Shown in pieces: positions 1-7,354 of a DNA stretch of 64,000 nt. Position 1 is the first letter of the stretch. Every line of letters starts with the position of its first letter. Source of the DNA: Devosia sp. 1566 (lineage in GTDB: Bacteria; Pseudomonadota; Alphaproteobacteria; Rhizobiales; Devosiaceae). The stretch spans positions 2,666,001-2,730,000 of the forward strand of contig NZ_CP034767.1 of NCBI RefSeq assembly GCF_004005995.1, written 5' to 3'. The notes below the pieces were generated by a model that was not told the origin of the DNA, searched no databases, and was given only the letters and a program-made list of their open reading frames with translations. A program made the position numbers and the translations under genes.

Positions 1-130
1 CCAACGTCGTATTGACCCGCTCGATACGGCCGCCCTCTCCAGCCACGATATATCCGCACGGAGCATGGTCGAAGAAGTCGATATATTCGGCAAGCTGACG
101 CTCATCCGGATAGTGCAGGATTTCAGACAA
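1..130 (-). CDS. PAS-domain sensor protein, N-terminal fragment
   Basis: Only the first 43 codons lie in the window. The reading frame begins at a TTG (128-130) that overlaps the stop of the upstream hydrolase gene within the string TTGTCTGA, so the pair is probably translationally coupled. The translation contains FFDHAPCGYIVAG and RIERVNTTL, which look like the start of a PAS fold. In Bacillus the RsbQ hydrolase partners RsbP, a PAS-PP2C phosphatase; in proteobacteria RsbQ-like hydrolases also neighbour PAS kinases or cyclases. The output domain is outside the window, so the effector type is unknown. The start is inferred from the overlap only. Confidence 0.65.
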   Translation of the reverse strand, partial: MSEILHYPDERQLAEYIDFFDHAPCGYIVAGEGGRIERVNTTL

Positions 131-917
131 AGGCGCGGATCGCCTTTATGGTCTCTGCAGGAGCACTCAGATTTGGACAGTGACCCGTTGCCTTGAGAAC
201 CACCAGTTGGCTGTTCGGGATTTTGGCGTGCACGTACTCTCCCACTTCCTGCGGCGCAATCACGTCTTCGCTGCACTGGAGTATCAGCGTACGAGTGGTC
301 AGGCCGTCGAGATCAGCGCGGTTGTCGGAAGTAAATGTGGTACGGGCGAAGTGCTTGGCGATTTCTGGATCTGTACGGCAGAAGCTGTTGGTCAACTCTT
401 CACCAAGTTCGGGCCTTTCGGAGTTCCCCATAATGGTGGGTGCCATCGCTTGGGACCAGCCCATGTGGTTGGAATCGAGAAATGCTAGGAGTTCTTCGAT
501 TTGTTCGGCTGCAAAGCCACCAACGTATCCATCGTCGTTAATGTATCGCGGGGACGGCCCCACCATCACCAGATTAGCAAACAGCTCAGGCCGCTGCTTG
601 GCCGCGAGTGCGCCGATCATGCTGCTTACGGAGTGACCAACGAAAGTTACGTCTTCAAGGTCAAGTTCGTCGCAGATGTCCAGAACGTCCTGAGCATACC
701 CGCTGAGGTGAGCGTACTTGTCGCGGGAATAGGCCGAGAGATCGGAACCACCGGCACCCACATGATCGAATAGGACGATTCTAAAATCGTTTTCGAACTC
801 GGGAGCCACGAACCGCCACATGTTCTGATCACAGCCGAAGCCATGTGCGAACATGATGGGCCGCTTACCTGACCCTCTAACCGACACGTTGTTTCGAGTG
901 AGTGCGGACACGTGCAA
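123..917 (-). CDS. RsbQ-like alpha/beta hydrolase (signal-perception type)
   Basis: A 264-residue alpha/beta hydrolase. The nucleophile elbow reads GHSVSS (serine near residue 96), a likely acid lies in CSEDVIAP and the histidine in ATGHCPN. GHSVS and the compact size match RsbQ and the plant KAI2/D14 receptor family rather than general esterases. RsbQ-type proteins are thought to process or sense a small hydrophobic ligand and activate a PAS partner. Here the next gene on the same strand is a PAS protein with an overlapping start, which supports a signalling role rather than metabolism. The ligand cannot be inferred. Similar proteins are sometimes labelled generic alpha/beta hydrolase. Confidence 0.8.
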   Translation of the reverse strand: MHVSALTRNNVSVRGSGKRPIMFAHGFGCDQNMWRFVAPEFENDFRIVLFDHVGAGGSDLSAYSRDKYAHLSGYAQDVLDICDELDLEDVTFVGHSVSSMIGALAAKQRPELFANLVMVGPSPRYINDDGYVGGFAAEQIEELLAFLDSNHMGWSQAMAPTIMGNSERPELGEELTNSFCRTDPEIAKHFARTTFTSDNRADLDGLTTRTLILQCSEDVIAPQEVGEYVHAKIPNSQLVVLKATGHCPNLSAPAETIKAIRAFV

Positions 918-1724
918 CCTCCAGCACCTCTACTGATGCATCGTCCTGATAACAGGTAGGAGCTCCGTCGTCACCTGAGTGCTTCATGCACTTCTTTTGC
1001 TCCCAAGCAATCATCCGAACTGACCGAGGCGGGCTAAAGTAAACGGGGGAAGATCCGGTTGGGACGGCTCCAAAGCTCGCAATGCTGCGCTGACACGAAG
1101 CTGATGCTGGTTCGACACCTTAATATGCAAGCCGATGTGACTCAGGGCCGATCAAGACTGCACCGCAAGGGCTCCAATGGCAGAACCTCAGCGGTATGAA
1201 GCTTCAATGTTGCCATGCAACGGGCGCACCGAACGTCCGCTAACCCGAGCTATACGTCCTAAAGCCGCCGGTCTGAAACCCACCCCCGACGCCGCCGGTA
1301 TCCTGGCGCCCAGAACCGTCAGTCTGGTGCCGAGCCCATCTCGGTCGTTCGACGGCCTGACATTATTCGTTGGAAGCGGACGTTCCCTCCCAGCAATTCA
1401 GCTGGTGAGTAGGCTAGTGCAACGCACGATCAGCTACTCAGGCGGTCAGTGCGTCAATCGCTGGTATGGGACTTTGACTCGTCAAAATGCTGGTTTCTGC
1501 CGGTGACGACGCATAACATCGACGGAGCGCTCCCAGACAGCATACATGTCTCCGGGTCTGAACAGAGTACCATCAAACGGGCCTGTTTTCTCTCGCAGGG
1601 GCCATAAGCCGGGCAAGGTCGGCGGGCAGTTCCACTAAAGAAAGCCACGTGTGCTCAAAGAGCAACGGGGCTTTCTCTACGACAGGGCGCAACTATCTTT
1701 CACTTGCGACCAGAACGATTGCAA
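918..1724. other. Long intergenic region without a convincing gene
   Basis: About 800 bases between the RsbQ-like gene and the SGNH-like gene. Open frames here are short, lack ribosome-binding sites and have no recognisable domain. The only clear structure is the nested hairpin at 1640-1675. Confidence 0.5.
1640..1675. terminator. Nested hairpin, possible terminator
   Basis: Outer arms GAAAGCC (1640-1646) and GGCTTTC (1669-1675) enclose a second hairpin TGCTC/GAGCA (1652-1656, 1660-1664). It lies downstream of the SGNH-like gene on the minus strand. There is no strong T run, so termination is only a guess. Confidence 0.35.
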
Positions 1725-2543
1725 TCAGGGTGCGAGGTATTCGTTGACCGTCTCCCACGCCACCGTCTGCAGGAACTCCGCAACGTCTGGCTCGAAACCA
1801 GCGGTGTAAGTCACGCCAACTGGATTCTTCTTAAAAATTGCTGCGTAGGTAGTGAGGGCTGCTAGATAGGTTCCTTCCATTGTTGGGTGGCGGTTGTCAG
1901 CAGTGTACAGCGTTATGTCGGGTCGCTCTGCAACCGACCTGGCAAATGCCAACCCCGCCGGGATGACTAGCGCGTTATTTTCGTTCCCTATGCGGGTGTA
2001 GGCTTCGGCAAGTTGTTCTGTCATCTCCGGCTTGTCTAGATAGGCCCATGACATGAAAAATACGGGTTCAGCGTCGTTTTCTCGAACCGTTTCGGAGTGT
2101 TTTTTCGCGTACTCGTAGAATATGTCCTTTAGCTGCGGATGAACCGCACACTGGCTACAATCCATCATGACCGCCAAGTCGAACAGACGGCCCGGTTCGT
2201 TGAAAGTCACGACGTTGTCGCCACCGATTGTGTACCGGCCGATCGCATCAGGACGGAAGTAAGACTCGACGTCATGCCAGTCGAATCCGGAGCCACTGAT
2301 TGTAACAAGTGACGATCGCAAATTATAATCAGGATCTGCGGATGCCATGATCCGCGAGATCATCCCGCTTACTCCATTGTTGAAGTAGAAAAAGCTGTTG
2401 CCGATATAAATTATCGACTCTGGACGCTCTACGCTCGAGCTTTGAACTGTCGGTTTGGTCTGAGCCGCACTCGGAAAAATGCCAATTGACAGGACAACTA
2501 GGGACGACAGGCCCGCCGCGACTAATTTCAGCATCCTATTCAT
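1725..2543 (-). CDS. Secreted SGNH/GDSL-like hydrolase family protein
   Basis: A 272-residue protein with a typical Sec signal peptide (basic start, hydrophobic core, then PSAAQ as cleavage region near residue 28). The mature part begins IYIGNSFFYFNNG, resembling the GNS version of SGNH block I. It ends with DNRHPTMEGTYLAALTTYA, resembling block V, where Asp and His complete the catalytic site. The family contains lipases, esterases and carbohydrate esterases; the substrate is not evident. Export suggests action in the periplasm or outside the cell. It is transcribed divergently from the secreted metallo-beta-lactamase-fold gene at 3017, sharing a 473-base promoter region. Confidence 0.7.
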   Translation of the reverse strand: MNRMLKLVAAGLSSLVVLSIGIFPSAAQTKPTVQSSSVERPESIIYIGNSFFYFNNGVSGMISRIMASADPDYNLRSSLVTISGSGFDWHDVESYFRPDAIGRYTIGGDNVVTFNEPGRLFDLAVMMDCSQCAVHPQLKDIFYEYAKKHSETVRENDAEPVFFMSWAYLDKPEMTEQLAEAYTRIGNENNALVIPAGLAFARSVAERPDITLYTADNRHPTMEGTYLAALTTYAAIFKKNPVGVTYTAGFEPDVAEFLQTVAWETVNEYLAP

Positions 2544-2730
2544 AAGGTGAATTCTCTTCCCGTTAGGTTGAATATATTTTGCATCGGGTCGGCCCCCAAA
2601 TCTGAATGACGATCAGGCAGAGGTTCCTCCTCCCAGTGGGGGCTTACATAGGAAGTGTCAGCGTTGAGTATTTGCTTCATTCGTCAAGTGGCCGTCGGCC
2701 AGCCCAAAGCCGCTCCCTAACGTAAATGGT

Positions 2731-2747
2731 GTACGAACTGGTTAGTT
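2731..2747. promoter_or_regulatory. Operator-like box 1 (TetR-type appearance)
   Basis: GTACGAACTGGTTAGTT. Its reverse complement matches the box at 2894-2910 at 16 of 17 positions. Each box is itself roughly palindromic around AACTAGTT, as expected of a TetR-family operator. No TetR gene is in the window. Confidence 0.55.
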
Positions 2748-2893
2748 AAGTCAATGAGGGTTCCGGTCAGTCCTTGTGATGTCCAATCGAGCGGTATCGG
2801 TGGGCCGGACCAGAGGCTGGAAGACCTCTCTCTGGTGCAGTGCTTCGGGTGGACCTCCGATTTCACCAAGAAGCACAAGAGCAGATTGACATA

Positions 2894-2910
2894 AACTAAC
2901 TAGTTCGTAC
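2894..2910. promoter_or_regulatory. Operator-like box 2 (TetR-type appearance)
   Basis: AACTAACTAGTTCGTAC, the inverted partner of the box at 2731. It lies 107 bases upstream of the metallo-beta-lactamase-fold gene, a reasonable place to control its promoter. Confidence 0.55.
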
Positions 2911-3016
2911 ATTCGAGTGCGGTCAGATCCTCTGCATCGCTCACCAGCGTCGCTAAGAGCTCAATGAACTATGAAGAGCAAAGAAACGGCCCGCTGGATT
3001 TCCTGAGGAGACGAAA

Positions 3017-4009
3017 TTGAAATCGATGTCGACCCTATCAGTCTTTGCGGCTGCCTCGCTGGCCTTCATGGCTTCAGGTGCGGTGTTCGCGCAAGATGAG
3101 GGCAACGTTGCAGACCATTTCCGCGACGCTTATGCAGCGGCAGGAACTGACCACTACAACCTTTTCAACATGATCTGTCCCCGGATCGAAAACTCGAGCG
3201 CGGGCAAGATTGCAACGCCTGAAAATGCACGTTCGGAGTCTATCGAGCGCGCCATTCCGATGCAGGTTTTTGACAACCTCTATTACGTTGGCGAATATTC
3301 TTTTTGGGAAAGCTCAGCATCGGCCTGGGTGGTGGATACGGGCGAAGGGCTTGTCCTTATCGATGCGCTCTATCCGGACTCGGGGCACTTGATTGAAAGC
3401 GGCCTAGAGACGCTTGGCCTCGATCCCAAGGACATCAAATACATCGTCATCGGCCATGGTCACGCCGACCATTACGGCGCTGCGCGCGAGTTGCAGGACA
3501 AGTACGGCGCTGAGGTTTTGATGGCGGAGCCCGAGTGGGAGTTTATGAGTAACGGTCGCGGGGAGCCTGACACCAAGCCCGTCAAGGACCAGGTCATTGA
3601 AGACGGCCAAGAACTGACCTTGGGCAACACGACGTTCCGCTTCTACATCACCCCTGGTCATACACCGGGCACGGTGTCGACCATTTTCAACGTCCAGGGT
3701 GACGATGGCGAACACGTTGTTGCTCAGTGGGGCGGTACGGGCTTTGGCTTCGGCGGTGCTGAAGGGGATGAAAAGATCGAATGGTTCCGCACCTACGCAG
3801 CGTCCGCAGAACGTTTTGAATCTCTCGTGCGGGATCAAGGCGCGGACGTGATGATTGCCAACCACCCGGGCCTCGACAACACTTACGAAAAGCATGCCTT
3901 AAGCGAGACGAGCTCATCCAACCCATGGGTGATCGGCGTAGAGAAGGTGGCCAATTACATTCAGACCGCGCAGTCTTGTGCACTTGCCGGCGTTGCTGCC
4001 TATAAGTAG
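3017..4009 (+). CDS. Secreted metallo-beta-lactamase-fold hydrolase
   Basis: A 330-residue protein with a signal peptide ending near VFAQ (residue 26) and an MBL fold. Zinc ligands are visible as GHGHADH (His147, His149, Asp151, His152), PGHTPG, and a late histidine in ANHPG. The arrangement resembles subclass B3 beta-lactamases and related exported hydrolases, but beta-lactam activity cannot be claimed from sequence. The TTG at 3017 is preferred because GAGGAG (3005-3010) sits six bases upstream; an ATG at 3026 would be too far. Two operator-like boxes upstream suggest control by an unlinked repressor. Confidence 0.8.
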   Translation: MKSMSTLSVFAAASLAFMASGAVFAQDEGNVADHFRDAYAAAGTDHYNLFNMICPRIENSSAGKIATPENARSESIERAIPMQVFDNLYYVGEYSFWESSASAWVVDTGEGLVLIDALYPDSGHLIESGLETLGLDPKDIKYIVIGHGHADHYGAARELQDKYGAEVLMAEPEWEFMSNGRGEPDTKPVKDQVIEDGQELTLGNTTFRFYITPGHTPGTVSTIFNVQGDDGEHVVAQWGGTGFGFGGAEGDEKIEWFRTYAASAERFESLVRDQGADVMIANHPGLDNTYEKHALSETSSSNPWVIGVEKVANYIQTAQSCALAGVAAYK

Positions 4010-4255
4010 TCGACAACCTTAGATCGCGGCTTCCGCAATGTTGCCGCGATCCATGTTCGCCAATGGAAGTTCTGAACCTCGCACGACGTGAGCTACATCC
4101 GGCGCGGGACATGATGCGGTCATCCAAGGTCGGCAGATTCCTGCGCGACCGCATTCCTGGGCCGCAATGTCGAATTTTCCCAGACGTCTTCTTAAAGCCG
4201 ACTGACAGCATACCACCCCAAAGGGGCGGTCCGGAGCCGAGCCGGAATGCCGCTC

Positions 4256-4639
4256 TCATCGCCGCAGGCGCTTGGCTGCGGCACCGTCGTCGCAAATGTG
4301 CAAGCGAACCTCCACCAGCTTGCTTCCAGCAAACAGAAACTGCTCGGCCAAATGGATTGTCCCGGCAGAACCGACCAGACCTGCGCGAATGGTGGCGAAC
4401 ACGATATCCCCATCACCGTACACTCCAAGCAGCTCAAAGCGATCGAAGTCATAGAACGCCCGCACCGCGGGATAGAACTTCTGAAACTCACCTAATCCCC
4501 GATATGTCCCCCCGAAGGGCAGGGACGCTGGTTCATGCATGATCAGGTCATCGTCGAAACGATCGGGGTAGTCCTCGAGGCGCCTCTTTGAACTGATCAT
4601 TTCCTGGATGAACGCCTTGTTCTCGTCGGTTAAGCTCAT
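4256..4639 (-). CDS. SnoaL-like (NTF2-fold) protein
   Basis: A 127-residue single-domain protein with the NTF2/SnoaL pattern: an N-terminal helix, ERF-like DRFDDDLIMHEPASLPFGG, a FYPAVRAFYD helix, then strands DIVFATIRA and LAEQFLFAGSKLVEVR. Such proteins bind or isomerise small hydrophobic compounds, or act as polyketide-type cyclases; the ligand here is unknown. The start is placed at ATG 4639 because the fold begins there and upstream in-frame sequence overlaps the divergent regulator gene. Its neighbour at 4759 is an HxlR regulator read in the opposite direction, the usual regulator/target layout. Confidence 0.75.
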   Translation of the reverse strand: MSLTDENKAFIQEMISSKRRLEDYPDRFDDDLIMHEPASLPFGGTYRGLGEFQKFYPAVRAFYDFDRFELLGVYGDGDIVFATIRAGLVGSAGTIHLAEQFLFAGSKLVEVRLHICDDGAAAKRLRR

Positions 4640-4707
4640 ATGGCAGCACTCCCGATTTCCGCCATCTCTGGCCGCTGTGTCGGCAAACTGAGTGATGCGG
4701 CGGGCAC

Positions 4708-4727
4708 AAACAAGTACGCACAAGTTT
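4708..4727. promoter_or_regulatory. Imperfect palindrome between SnoaL-like and HxlR genes
   Basis: AAAC and GTTT flank a partly symmetric centre with AAGTACGCACAAG. It lies in the divergent intergenic space, so it could be the HxlR operator. Weak symmetry makes this tentative. Confidence 0.35.
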
Positions 4728-4758
4728 GGCTGCGAGTACCATTCTTGAAAGTAATGCG

Positions 4759-5103
4759 ATGCGCTGGAAGCGGTCTGAGCAGAGAACGGGATGCCCGATA
4801 GAGGCAACCCTTTCCGTTGTGGGCGGGGTGTGGAAGCCACTGATTTTCTATGCACTGCTGAGCGGACGACGTCGCTTTGGCGCACTTCACCATCTAGTCC
4901 CCGGATCGACACCGAGGATGCTGACGCTGCAGCTGCGAGAGTTGGAGCAGGACGGAGTCGTCGTCAGGACCGTCTTCGCCGAAGTTCCTTCCAGGGTCGA
5001 ATACGAACTAAGCCCGCTGGGCCATTCCCTGGAGCCCGTCCTCGCCGGGCTGCATGAATGGGGGATCCTGTATCGTCGGCAACTGCAACCCCCGGAGGAG
5101 TAG
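4759..5103 (+). CDS. HxlR-family transcriptional regulator
   Basis: A 114-residue winged-helix regulator with the family signature CPIEATLSVVGGVWKPLIFY near the N-terminus, a recognition helix region around HHLVPGSTPRMLTLQLRELE, and the wing segment VPSRVEYELSPLGHSL. HxlR proteins act as dimers that sense electrophiles, quinones or aldehydes and usually control an adjacent gene. ATG 4759 is preferred: the family starts about ten residues before the CPIE motif, and the TTG at 4726 lies inside the candidate operator. The likely target is the divergent SnoaL-like gene. Confidence 0.85.
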   Translation: MRWKRSEQRTGCPIEATLSVVGGVWKPLIFYALLSGRRRFGALHHLVPGSTPRMLTLQLRELEQDGVVVRTVFAEVPSRVEYELSPLGHSLEPVLAGLHEWGILYRRQLQPPEE

Positions 5104-5302
5104 CATCCATTTGCCAGGACCTGGCCGCCCGTTGTGCGGCTGGTCGGCTTATTGGGCTCGTGTGGGCACAGCAATGAGCTGTACCAGCGCCGCCGACAGT
5201 GACAGGAAAGTGCGTCTGAGCATTATGCCCTCCTCTTGCCTGATGAACGACTATCCGTGTCGTGAGCTGACCATGCGCGCCATGACGCCGGCGAAGCGAG
5301 GG

Positions 5303-5671
5303 TCAGCGTCCGCCCGGTCCATGCACGGGGGCGAACAGCAAGCCGGCCATGAATGTGAGATGGTTGATGAAAAACCCCACCTGCATCGGGTTCCCCTGCC
5401 AAGAGGGGCCCGTAGAATGCAAAGCCGAGGAACAGAACATAAAGGCCTGCCAACGCCGCCGCCTCCCGGAAAAAGGCACCTGTCAAGAAACCGAGGACAA
5501 GACCAAGCTGACGAGCAGGGCTTTTCCAAGCAGGGACAAAAATGGAGTGCAGAGCAGAGACTTCCGCCTGTGCCAGCGCACGTCTCACAAGGCCCGAGTA
5601 TGCCGGGCCTTCTCATAGAGCGGCAGCTTCTGAAACGTGGCCCCCGGAATCTGCCAGTCCGCTACCCACCC
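5303..5671 (-). pseudogene. Decayed inner-membrane protein gene, cut by an IS element
   Basis: Membrane-protein sequence is spread over three frames on the minus strand. The first piece ends KLPLYEKARHTRAL and stop. The second runs from ALAQAEVSALHSIFVP through LVLGFLTGAFFREAA to GFAFYGPLLAGEP. The third is MQVGFFINHLTFMAGLL and ends in a stop at 5303. The second-to-third shift fits one extra C in a CCC run. The upstream end is replaced by the left end of the IS element at 5672. I do not recognise the family with certainty; a DoxX-like small membrane protein is one possibility. Confidence 0.55.
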
Positions 5672-5689
5672 GAGGCTGTGTGAAAACTC
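5672..5689 (+). repeat. Left terminal repeat of the IS1182-like element
   Basis: GAGGCTGTGTGAAAACTC lies 41 bases before the transposase start. Its inverted partner was not found downstream, consistent with loss of the right end. Confidence 0.55.
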
Positions 5690-6521
5690 CTGATGATGCT
5701 ATGATCTGGCACTGCTTCGGGGGCGCCGGATGGGACGTTTCGTTGAAGCTGTAGACCGTGACCAGGCGAGCTTTTTGCCGGCCTGCCTTGAGGATTATGT
5801 GGATCCAGACAATCCGGTTCGCATCATCGATGCTTTCGTCGATGAACTCGATCTTGCCGAACTCGGCTTCGCCCGCGTGCAGCCGGCGTCGACCGGCAGG
5901 CCCGGCTACGCACCGGGCACGATGCTCAAGCTCTATGTCTATGGCTATCTGCACCAGCTGACCTCGAGCCGGAAACTCGAGCGCGAGGCTGGCCGCAATA
6001 TCGAGGTGATGTGGTTGACCGGCAAGCTGGCGCCGGACTTCAAGACCATAGCCGACTTCCGCCATGACAATGCCGGCACGATCCAGATCGCGTGTCAGCG
6101 CTTTGTTGCCATCTGCCGTGCTCTTGGTCTGATGGGTGGCAGCATGGTGGCCATTGACGGGTCACGCCTGCGGGCGGTGAACACCCACGAGAAGAACTAC
6201 ACCAAGGGCAAGCTGGCGCGCCGGAAGGGCCATGTCGAGGAGAGCATCGCACGCTATCTCGCCGAGCTTGAGCAAGCCGACAGTGTAGAAACTGGCCCGG
6301 CGACGCCACGCGTCGACCATCTGACCGAACGATTGGCCTCGCTGCGCGGGCGACTTGGGGAACTCGAGGAGATTGGCCGGCAACTGCAAGCCGCTCCCGA
6401 TGAGCAGATCTCGCTTACCGATCCGGACGCGCGGGCCATGGCGACCGGCAGCGACCATCGTGGCGTCGTTGGCTACAACGTCCAGGCGGCAGTCGATACC
6501 AAACACCATATCGTCGTCGCC
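5672..6521 (+). mobile_element. IS1182-like insertion sequence, right part missing
   Basis: The left end shows GAGGCTGTGTGAAAACTC (5672-5689), typical of IS1182-type terminal repeats, followed by the transposase gene. Homology to the transposase stops at about 6521, after IVVA, and no right terminal repeat follows. The element therefore interrupted the membrane-protein gene on its left and was later truncated on its right, where the phage-like gene block begins. Confidence 0.7.
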
Positions 6522-6542
6522 AATGTGGGGGTAGCCGCATGA
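5730..6542 (+). pseudogene. Truncated IS1182-family transposase
   Basis: The 270-codon frame starts normally (GRFVEAVDRDQASFLPACLEDYV form of the DUF772 N-terminal domain) and includes TIADFRHDN and VAIDGSRLRAVN, the first catalytic Asp region. It then reaches the long insertion helix and the second block GSDHRGVVGYNVQAAVD. The family usually has about 450-550 residues. Here the protein ends shortly after HHIVVA with an unrelated NVGVAA tail, so the rest of the DDE domain, including the final Glu, is missing and transposition activity is lost. Its stop overlaps the start of the next gene. Confidence 0.85.
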
Positions 6543-6835
6543 CCCGCGCCCACCCCCTTCACCGGATCGGCCTCGCCATTTTGGTGGCCGAACTGGCGCA
6601 CGTGGTCCGAATGGACCGCGACGCAAATGTCCGGCGCCTCGCGACCTACCGTCTTCGCCTGCTGTACCCCGCTGTCAGGATGACGGACGAGAAGCTCGAG
6701 ACCCACTTCGATAAGATCAACCGCGAGCTGCCGTCGCCGGATTTCCGTCTCGCGCATGCGCAGTGCGTCGACATCCTCCAGCACGCGCTGGAAAGCTATC
6801 CCGGGCCAGAGCTCGACGACGATGTTGCGGCATAG
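6539..6835 (+). CDS. Hypothetical protein, first gene of the phage-like block
   Basis: A 98-residue charged, mainly helical protein (MTRAHPLHRIGLAILV... then TDEKLETHFDKINREL). No family is recognised. It begins at an ATGA overlapping the stop of the truncated transposase, but no strong ribosome-binding site is visible, so the start is uncertain. It has the same strand and base composition as the coupled genes that follow. Confidence 0.5.
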   Translation: MTRAHPLHRIGLAILVAELAHVVRMDRDANVRRLATYRLRLLYPAVRMTDEKLETHFDKINRELPSPDFRLAHAQCVDILQHALESYPGPELDDDVAA

Positions 6836-6851
6836 GGTTCAAGCCGGTAAT

Positions 6852-6877
6852 GCTCCAGGGAATGATTTCCCGGGAGC
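6852..6877. promoter_or_regulatory. 26-base palindrome covering the next gene's ribosome-binding site
   Basis: GCTCC, one base, GGGAA, TGAT, TTCCC, one base, GGAGC. The right arm contains the GGAG that would serve as Shine-Dalgarno for the gene at 6884. It could be an operator for the encoded HTH-like protein or an RNA hairpin limiting its translation. Confidence 0.5.
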
Positions 6878-6883
6878 GGACGG

Positions 6884-7252
6884 ATGGCAGAACCCAAAGG
6901 CTTCGGCGGCATGAAGCCGCAACCTGTAGACGACGGCGGGCCGTCCCCGGAGAAGGAACGCTTCAGGGACGCCGTCTTCTACATATTCCCGGATAGCCAA
7001 TCGTCGAGGCTGGCCCGGGCCTGCGGCGGTGTCGCCCAGCGCACGGCGCAGAAATGGATCTCGTGGTCGGTGGTGCCGCCCGACGACGTGCTGGAATATG
7101 TCTACTCCCAGGAAGAACGCCTGCGGCTGAACCAGTTCCCGCAGGCCTTCGAGCGGCTGATCGAGGAGCACGGCAAGGGCCTCGACGGCGAAGTGATCGC
7201 GGCGCAGGTATCGCGCTTCTACGAGCAGATGATGGCGTACAAGATCAGGTAA
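6884..7252 (+). CDS. Small HTH-like protein, possible phage-type regulator
   Basis: A 122-residue protein. The central segment SRLARACGGVAQRTAQKWISW followed by VPPDDVLEYV resembles the compact helix-turn-helix of Cro/YdaS-like or phage regulatory proteins. The N-terminus is Pro/Gly rich and the C-terminus helical (FERLIEEHGKGLDGEV). A palindrome straddles its ribosome-binding site, consistent with autoregulation. It directly precedes the AAA+ ATPase gene and could set expression of the whole coupled cluster. The DNA-binding role is inferred from the pattern only. Confidence 0.6.
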   Translation: MAEPKGFGGMKPQPVDDGGPSPEKERFRDAVFYIFPDSQSSRLARACGGVAQRTAQKWISWSVVPPDDVLEYVYSQEERLRLNQFPQAFERLIEEHGKGLDGEVIAAQVSRFYEQMMAYKIR

Positions 7253-7320
7253 TGGTTGGTTAAGGATCACGAGGGCCATCCGTAGACATCTGACGTAAGC
7301 CGTGCTTCATGGCGTGTCTC

Positions 7321-7345
7321 GCAATAACCGTTTGGCGGTAATTGC
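7321..7345. promoter_or_regulatory. Palindrome immediately upstream of the AAA+ ATPase gene
   Basis: GCAATAACCG and CGGTAATTGC form ten-base arms with one mismatch around TTTGG. The right arm ends nine bases before ATG 7355. It could be an operator or a leader hairpin; no good Shine-Dalgarno is seen between it and the start. Confidence 0.45.
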
Positions 7346-7354
7346 AACGCTTGA

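Larger units (their letters stand above)
2544..3016. other. Divergent promoter region with two matching operator-like boxes
   Basis: No gene is evident. The region separates two divergent genes for exported proteins and contains two inverted copies of a 17-base box, listed separately. Confidence 0.5.

Noticed and set aside
1177..1506. Open frame of 109 codons in the first intergenic region
   Set aside because: No ribosome-binding site, no domain and no compositional support; probably chance.
5054..5683. Plus-strand frame of 209 codons over the decayed membrane gene
   Set aside because: It runs antisense to recognisable membrane-protein fragments and has no family features.
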